In this document: positions 57,090-64,000 of the stretch, piece after piece | Layout of the letters: each line of letters opens with the position of its first letter | How positions within the stretch are numbered: position 1 is the stretch's first letter | Source of the DNA: Ustulina deusta | Taxonomy: Eukaryota > Ascomycota > Sordariomycetes > Xylariales > Xylariaceae | DNA: 64,000 nt | NCBI GenBank assembly: GCA_023159155.1 | Contig: JAJNNX010000001.1 | Coordinates: 1,984,001-2,048,000 of the forward strand | Direction of reading: 5' to 3' | Made by a program: the position numbers and the translations under genes | Notes under the pieces: model-generated | Told to the model about the DNA's origin: nothing | What the model saw: the letters and a program-made list of their open reading frames with translations, nothing else | Database searches by the model: none

Positions 57090-57707
57090 TTATAGAGCCG
57101 CTTTTGTCTCTGGGCCGAGCGCTGCGCCAATCTGCTGCACTGTCGAGGAGCTGTCGTGAGGTCCGGCACCGGCAGTAAGGAGCTGCAAATATGCGGTCAG
57201 CTGCCTGCTCGCAGTACGTCTCCAACAATCGTAGCGTGACTTACATCTCCACCCATCTCGCGCATTTTCATCTCCTTTTCCATCTCGAGCACCTGCTGCT
57301 CCTCGGCCCAGGCTAGTGCCCACGGAATACCCAGCAGGAGTGCCGAGCTGCTGATGATCCATAATGACTTGCCACTGAATGAAAGGACTGACTTCACGGC
57401 ATTGCTGGCCGATGAGACTGTGCTGGAGATGTAACCGCGCGTCTGCGGGGGGACAATGTCGCGGAGGGCATACAAGCGCTCGGCAAGCGTCTCGTCGCCG
57501 GGGTCGTACTCGGACTCTTCAGAGATCTCGGAGTCTAGAAGAAACAGGCGGCGTTAGAGATCTAGAGAAGGATATCCATCCGGCGGCCCGGCACCAGGAA
57601 AACAGGCGCCGTAACATACCAGTATCTGTATAGTCGGCGTCATCTTCCTCAGGCCCTACCTGGGCTTCCTGGAAATGCTCATCGACGATTTCTTGAAGTT
57701 GAACCAT
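57090..57707 (-). CDS. tom22: Mitochondrial import receptor subunit Tom22
   Basis: Three exons (57620-57707, 57245-57534, 57090-57182) give 156 aa. Tom22 is the central receptor and organiser of the TOM complex in the outer mitochondrial membrane. The acidic N-terminal cytosolic part (EEDDADYTDT-DSEISEESEYD) binds presequences. LAERLYALRDIVPPQTR is the conserved pre-membrane segment, and the single span (about residues 85-104, SLWIISSSALLLGIPWALAW) contains the conserved proline (P100). The short C-terminal part (about 50 residues) is the intermembrane-space tail. The first intron has a GTATGT donor and the second a GTAAGT donor. Length is normal for fungal Tom22. Confidence 0.93.
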
Positions 57708-58284
57708 TTTGCCTGGTAGGTGGTATTGGCAGAATTGATCACGGTGTTGTCGTGCCAGCAGGCGACAATAAGAGATGCAGGAAAGATGTGAGGTTGTTGG
57801 ACGTTATCAGATGTCCCCGGAAACTAGAAGCCAGAAGCTAAAGACTATGAGCACAGAAGTCTAAAAAATCATCATCGGGCCCCATAATCCTTGTCGGCAT
57901 GCCTTATCAATTGTTAGGGTGCTGGGGAGTGCAGGTCTTCAATATGGCTCGTGCACAAAAGAATCGACAGCTGAATATTTCTGTTATCTAGGTATTACTA
58001 ATCCCGTTAACTAGGTACCTACCTAGGTAGGTACATAACTTTTTTTTAAAATGCAGTTCTTACTTCTCTTCATAGAATTGCTATTTTCCAATGTAACACA
58101 TCCCATTGGAACTCGAGTCTTGAAATATATATAGTTTGAACACGGTCCAAATTTGTATTTTGTCATTCGTCATCGCTATAGCTATGCTATGTAGATTAAC
58201 CAAAACCAATCGCTTTTTCTAAATAAATTAAAATAAAAAAGAGAGAAGAAAAATATTATGGTATCTATAGGTTTAAACGGCAAT
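57708..58284. other. Intergenic, tom22 promoter
   Basis: About 580 bp. It holds a TAGGTACCTACCTAGGTAGG-type run at 58009-58035 followed by a T8 run. No gene was seen. Confidence 0.5.
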
Positions 58285-61240
58285 TTAAGCTCTTTTCGCT
58301 GGACCCTCGGCAAATCTGATGCCTCGTCTTTCTGGCGGAACTCTTGGTGTGTCGTCATCATCGCTGTCACTCTCCTCGGAAGAGCGGCCGGCGACTCCCA
58401 ACGCCGCCTCTCTTCTTCGCCTCTCTGCTGGGGTCTCGTTGCTGTCATCTTCTCGTACACTTGCAAATGCTGCTAGCCGACGTCGAAGCTCGGCAGCAGT
58501 CTCTGGGGCATCAGCGCTCGGCGCGTCCTCTGCACCTCTCACCCCGCTCCGTCCGCGAGTAGGGGCAGTAGGGGGAGTAGACAGAGAAGGCGACTTGCTC
58601 GCAGCACGAGTACTATCGCTGGCTTGCGTGACACTGATGTGTGGGTTTGAAAGGTCTGGGCTGCTGGTCTGTCCGGAGGTTGTTAGAGGCTGAGCCTGAG
58701 AAGTGCCTGGCACTTCTCGATTTGATCGTTCAAGCTTCTGAATTTCTTTAAGAAAGTCATCTTTAGTCATCCGCTTATCGGCGCCACTAATTGTAAACCG
58801 AATCCCACGGTCATCATCGTTTGGATCGTGAACAGCTTCTGTGTTGCCGCCTTTCTTCCTCTGCTCGGTATTTCCGGAACGGTTAAACCCGGTCCATCCA
58901 ACATACGGCCGCTTAACTTGCCCAGGTGTCGGCTGTGTTGCAGCCTCTGATCCAGCTTGGGACGATTCCCCAGGCTTCACCAGTCCGCCGATACCCATAT
59001 ACTTCAAGCTTGTAGCGACATAGTCCCTACCTTCGCCTCGCTGGACAGGAAGATCGTACTTCTTCACAACTTCACCGTCTTCGTCTTCGACAATGATCTG
59101 CGGGAAGAATGAGCCAGATGTGCTTTATATGAGTGAGGTATGTATTGCTTACCGTGTTGCCAAACTGATAGGCCCGTGCCGGCGCATGCTTGCGCTCCTC
59201 CTTTGTCTTTTCTTTTCGTTTCTGGACTTCTTCATCACGCCACCTGGTAAGACTCTTCTTTAGCGAGTCGTACGTCCAGCTTGGTTTCTGTATTTCTTCC
59301 TTCGCTTTCTCAACTAAAGATTCCACATTAGGCAGGGCTGTGTGATGTGTAGTCCGTTCGACAGCTACAACCTCCCCTTCCTCATCTTCGATTACGATAT
59401 GGTCCCCTTCATCATATACATCAAACTGTGGCTTTTCCCCATCTTTGTGTTGCTGTTCAGGTGTAGATCCTCCCGAATTTTCAATGTCAACTTCCTGAAC
59501 GGGCCCCTCACTACTTCGGCGCGGGGAAAGGGGGGCAATTTTCTCGGTGTCTGTAGGTGACAACGGTTCAGCCTGATCGCTTGCACTTCGCCTCTGGGGA
59601 AAGATAGCCGACTGGGTGACCGGGCCACCTGGTCCGATCCCATCATCCCACTTCTTTCTCCGCCGCCGGCTGACTAGAGACGATGCACGACTTCCAGTGC
59701 GACTCGGATTCTCTTCCTCACGCTGACGTCGCAAAAACTGCCCTGCAATTCCCGTTGGTGGAAGTGTTCCTGGTGGGAATGTTGGAGACTTCAGATCATC
59801 ATAATCAGTGTCGGACGTAGTTCGCGCTTGTGACCGAGATTGTGAAGAGATTCTAGGCAGGCGACTCATCCAAGCAGGTCCATCTTCGGGAGCAGTAGTG
59901 TACGACATAGTCAAGGATAGGGTGTTGATATGCTTTCCAAGTGTAAAAACCGCTATCGACGAGCCGTGGACGAGAATGGAAGAGATGACCATGAATGTAA
60001 CGATTGGCCAGACCAGCAGAATAGTCTGATAGTGCTCTGAACCCATTGGTGGGAGCATTGAGAGAGGTATTGTATGTTCCGTTTCGAGTTCTGCACGAAC
60101 AAGTATCGCCACAAAGATGGCGCCGACGCCGATAGGGCCAAAGTGACCAGCGAAGAGGGCCTCGCGCCAAGTTTTTACATCTGGGATGATGGGTTTTAAT
60201 AGTAGCATGATGGGGATGCGACGGAAAAGGATGACAAAGATAGACATGACCGTAAGCCTCCAGGCGGACAAGCCTATGCTAAAGTCGTTGTACATCTCCC
60301 AGGGGATAATTGTTCCCAGATAGACGAAATAAGCCAAGTTAATCAACAGGTCAATAACGTTGGAGACATGCGACTCCTCCGTCTTCTCATGGAACCAGCC
60401 GTCATTAGAAAATCCAACACCAGCTGCAAACCCAACAAGTAGATCATCGACACCTAAAATGCTACCTGAGCCAGCACAAAAAAGGGCTAGCACGAAGTAA
60501 AATACCAAGAAGCTTTCACGGTCGATAAGATCATGCTTTTCAGCATACCTGATACCATGTCGGGCAATGAATCCGACGAGAAACCCGTAGACAGCACCAA
60601 AGATACACTCATAAATGATGGTATAAACGAACCAGTGGAATGTGGTGTCTCGGGCACTCAAGTTGTCTTGGATCAGGTAGAGGGCCAGATATACAAAAGG
60701 GAAGGCCATGCCATCGTTACAACCAGATTCGGCGGATAGCAGATCCCTCAGATGCTTGGGTACTCGTTTTGCGAATTTGCCCTTACCAACAACGGAGGAG
60801 GCGAGAACGGGATCGGTAGCTGTTACACACGCAGCCACAGCAAGGCTCTCCACGAAATTGAGGGGGAATAACCACCAGACAAAGAGGCTAGTAATGAGCC
60901 AGCCAAATGTCATGACCGGTAAGAGCAGGAAGACGACGGATTTCCAGTGTCTCTCCATATAATACTTCGGTAACTCGACACCGACAGCAAAGCATTGCAC
61001 GACCAAAACAATGCGCGAGAACTCCAGGGTGATTTCGTCAGTATTTCCCCAACTATTAGGGTCGATAAGGTTAGCGGCATGAGGTCCGAAGATCACGCCG
61101 ACTAACGTGGCCACTGTCGCCTCACCAATGTAGAGACGTTCCTTAATGACGGACGAGCAGAGCATGAAAAGCGAGGTGAAGCCACCAAGGATGATGTACA
61201 CCAAGTGCGGCTTCGTAATAGACAAGTGATCCCACGCCAT
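58285..61240 (-). CDS. Plasma-membrane Na+/H+ antiporter, Nha1-type
   Basis: Two exons (59153-61240, 58285-59097) give 966 aa. The protein exchanges cytosolic Na+ (and K+) for protons and supports salt tolerance and pH control. The N-terminal ~430 residues form the cation/proton antiporter core of about 12 spans, with ATDPVLA (141-147), the ESGCNDGMAFPF block (171-182), IDLLINLAYFVYLG and FAGHFGPIGVGAIF, all characteristic of fungal Nha1. The long cytosolic tail is serine-rich and charged, with repeated acidic blocks (IVIEDEEGEVV in exon 1 and IIVEDEDGEVV at the start of exon 2) and ends RRGIRFAEGPAKRA. The frame extends upstream of the ATG at 61240 to a GTG at 61411, but MAWDHLSITKPH is the family-typical start. 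Confidence 0.92.
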
Positions 61241-61987
61241 CTTGAGCGCCAAGGATCCAAGTGCCTCGTGGATTCTAGATCTTGACGCCGAGAAGAAACG
61301 GGGTGAATTAGGGACCCTTGATTGGAGTTCAGTCCAATACCTGGTTTTTTTCTCGCTGGTGGGAGTAAATGTTGCGGCCAGGGACAGTTTGCGGCCGCCG
61401 AGACTACACACACGCTTGACGAAGAGCGATGATCGTGATGCATTCAGAGACTCAACAACATGCTAGACAAAACTAGCAAGCAAGATAAGGGACCAGACGC
61501 TGGGGAGGATGTATTGTGTAGAGAATAAGTGATGTGTAGTTGTTGGATACAGCTAACTGATATATGAGCATATGCTAGTAGATGGGACAGATTCGCGACG
61601 GCGACCCCGATTCCGGCATTGGGGGGGAAATATGTGATCGCGCCGTGAAGTCCCTTGCCGGAGGCGGTTTATTATTCGTGAACGAGCCCGGGGGAGGAGT
61701 GGGCGCAATGGGCAAGACGATGAGGGTAGAGAGAAAGTAAGAGAACGAAGGAAAAATGGAGAATAGGTCTTGATATGTAGTCGAAAGACGGCGATAAGGC
61801 AAGAACCTTGGGATGCTTGATCGATCCTGCCTTGTTGAGTCGGTAGAATGAGCAATAGGGCCTGGGCGAGTAGTCAGCCCAGCAAACTATATTTTAGCAT
61901 TTGATTTGGCAGCAAAACCTGCGGATCATGGGTGGCCAGGACAGGGTCGAGGTTTCTTGTTGTGCTAGGCAGTGTAGTGTACTCCTG

Positions 61988-62010
61988 TTAGGTACCTAGG
62001 TACCTAGGTT
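61988..62010. repeat. TAGGTACCTA-type palindromic repeat
   Basis: TTAGGTACCTAGGTACCTAGG is made of overlapping self-complementary TAGGTACCTA units; it is the purest instance in the window. Confidence 0.85.
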
Positions 62011-62082
62011 ATACTGGGTAGATTGGCCGCCGTGCCTTCACTTTTAGGGTACCTCTTTAACGTCTTCAGCTGCATTGTTGGT

Positions 62083-62111
62083 GGGGCGTTGGAGGGGCGT
62101 TGGAGGGGCGT
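62083..62111. repeat. 11-bp tandem repeat
   Basis: GGGGCGTTGGA occurs twice at 62083-62104, followed by a partial third copy (GGGGCGT). Confidence 0.85.
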
Positions 62112-64000
62112 CTAGTGGGGTTCTTGGCTGTTTACAGGTACATTGCACATTGTCGGCGGTGGTTCCGGTGGACGCAAATAAGTACGTGTACCGCCCAAGT
62201 CCTGGATAAGTATCGTAACCTCGCGCCGCTTTAAGAGGACTTCAGGATTGAATGCCTACCTTTCTGACCAAGCTGCAGACATGCAGCAGCCATTGACCAA
62301 TAGCACAGGCCATTTGGAGTCTCAATCCAGCCATTATTCTTCAACGTTGGATAGAGCCTCCAAATGACAGCATCCATTCCGCCGACTGCGTCTATTGACC
62401 TGGTGCAGAACTACCTATACAGCATATGTAAGTTGGTCAATGAACAACCAACTGCCTATCTCGGCATCTCCCTCACAACTGTCTTACAACTTTGCAAATA
62501 TGCAAGCACGGAAGAGGAAAAATGAGCGAGCAAATCTTACTGGATGATAACGCCGACACTAATGGAATCAATAACTATACTAAACCGTTGATATATAAGC
62601 TATATTCGACGAACCATCTTCCGATTGACCGTGGACGGTTCACTAGACCGAGATAACGGGCAATGCAGATCTTGAGTTTTATTTTATCTGTACAGACGAA
62701 ATACCAGGTTTCCCATGTCAATTATACCTGTATGTAATATTACGGAGTGCAAGGTACCTACCCAGGTAGTTAGGTAGATAAGATACTTCTACAGGATAGT
62801 CAAGCTCTTCACAACTACGACCCCCTCCGAGTCATCACATTTTCATTCAACTGTTTAGTATTTCTTTCCTCTGACTTTATTGGACATTGCGTGATTAGTT
62901 GGAGATGTCGGTACAATACGGACAGAGGCAATATCGTCAAATGAATACCTGCACACTCGCTTGACTTTGGGGTACCGTATTACTGCATCCAAGACTGAGG
63001 AACAGAAGCGGCGACGTAGGCTAAACCTAATCCGTCGCATTCAAGGGCCGTCGACCTCGAGGGTACCTGTATCGATCCCCTTCGATACCTTCCGTTGCAA
63101 AAAGCCGGGTAGGTATGCCATGTACGACCTCTCTACGGCCTCCATGTGAATTGCCCACAGACCTACTCCATCTTCTCGCAATCGATCAATTGATTAATAT
63201 GCACCCCATTGGTAGCAACCAGACATTTCAAACCACACCACGGACTGACAGGAGCGTTTTTATCATACCTACCTATCTAGTGTACCTGCCTCCTACCTAT
63301 CAGGATGGTTACCAGGGGAGGGGTGGCAGCCGGAATTGCCAAAGGCCTCTCTCGAGGACGGCAAACCGGCAAGACGGAGACCACAGGCTCTTGTCCAGGA
63401 TTGGAGACCAGGATCTCGAGGGGCTTAGCACCCAGTCTTGGCGGCTCTTCCCACGACCCATTGCATTACGTCAATTGGTGGGTAGCGTACAGTGAGGTCG
63501 CATCTTTCAATGCGTTATCGCCGGCCTGTTCCCCCGGTTCCTCTCCCCTGGCCAGATACCTGCCGTCGAGCAATTCTTCTCAGCTGGGCCCTACTGTGTT
63601 ATTGGTCGAGGATTATTCATGGCGTCCTCCACGGGAGAGCGGAGTAGAGGAATGGAACTTGGACAGTCGGACGTTCGGCCCATGAAGGACGGGCGGGAGA
63701 GCCTCAGCCTTTTTCGCCAGTAGCTGTTTGTTCATGGTACCTTATATGTTAATAGACGCTCGCCGTACGGGACCATGTGCCATAGCCCGCCCGGTTCCAA
63801 GCACGGTGAGGGGCTTCCAGGGAGGTTGACACGCCGTTCCTTGGACCTCACCGCTTACCGACTGGTGCGCCGGCTCCGGCGTGTTTCACCGCGGCTCACG
63901 TGGGGGGCTTCCATGAGGTTTCACGCCAATGTGACGAGCGCACAAGCACAGTATAGGCTTATCGAGGTCACGAGGTCCGTTGGACGTCTGGCACACTCTA

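Larger units (their letters stand above)
61241..64000. other. Long intergenic stretch, no supported gene
   Basis: About 2.8 kb to the window end. It contains an 11-bp tandem repeat (GGGGCGTTGGA, 62083-62111) and TAGGTACC runs (61988-62010, 62754-62785). At 63800-63930 two imperfect copies of a GC-rich segment contain GGCTTCCAGGGAGGTT and GGCTTCCATGAGGTTT. Frames at 63305-63685 are open but lack any family pattern. Confidence 0.4.

Noticed and set aside
63305..63685. 126-codon open frame near the window end
   Set aside because: Glycine/serine-rich, no conserved pattern, overlapping alternative frames of similar length.

Overview
The window is nuclear DNA of a filamentous ascomycete (Pezizomycotina, most likely a sordariomycete). 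The evidence is short GT-AG introns with CTAAC/CTGAC-like branch sites, stand-alone Atg17, Med22 and Tom22 genes, a CrpA/Pca1-type copper ATPase with Cys-Cys repeats, small secreted cysteine-rich proteins, and roughly one gene per 3 kb separated by long non-coding stretches. No ribosomal RNA gene, CRISPR array or bacterial operon is visible. Exon boundaries were placed by eye from splice signals and frame continuity. Where a model is given, the exon lengths sum to a whole number of codons.

Layout. 0.9-8 kb: FAD monooxygenase, DUF218/YdcF-like protein, ferric-chelate reductase (with an iron-type GATA site upstream) and a Dal5-like MFS transporter. 8.6-10.5 kb: a secreted protein fusing a cysteine-containing module to an AIM6-like PLC-type phosphodiesterase. 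12-15 kb: a small secreted cysteine-rich protein and a small membrane protein. 15-19 kb: a large protein with a C-terminal riboflavin-kinase-like domain, then atg17. 20-24 kb: copper P1B ATPase. 26.3-26.5 kb: a tRNA-Asn(GUU) gene interrupted by a 58-bp element that looks like a spliceosomal intron at a non-standard position; this is the most unusual item in the window. 27-34 kb: unknown protein, Mpv17/PMP22 protein, DUF726 protein. 35-37 kb: second Dal5-like MFS gene, nine exons including a 20-nt one. 38-46 kb: SET-MYND protein, unknown acidic protein, Pus1. 46-51 kb: Med22, a MITE-like inverted-repeat element, and a two-exon polytopic membrane protein. 53-56 kb: a WR-repeat protein and a second six-cysteine secreted protein. 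57-61 kb: Tom22 and an Nha1-type Na+/H+ antiporter. 61.3-64 kb: no gene I can support.

How the genes relate. Most are unrelated housekeeping genes (autophagy, tRNA modification, transcription, mitochondrial import, ion homeostasis) mixed with accessory genes (monooxygenase, transporters, secreted proteins). The ferric reductase and copper ATPase both serve metal homeostasis but are 14 kb apart. I see no complete biosynthetic cluster: there is no synthase, prenyltransferase or cluster regulator. TAGGTACCTA-type palindromic sequence is scattered through intergenic DNA.
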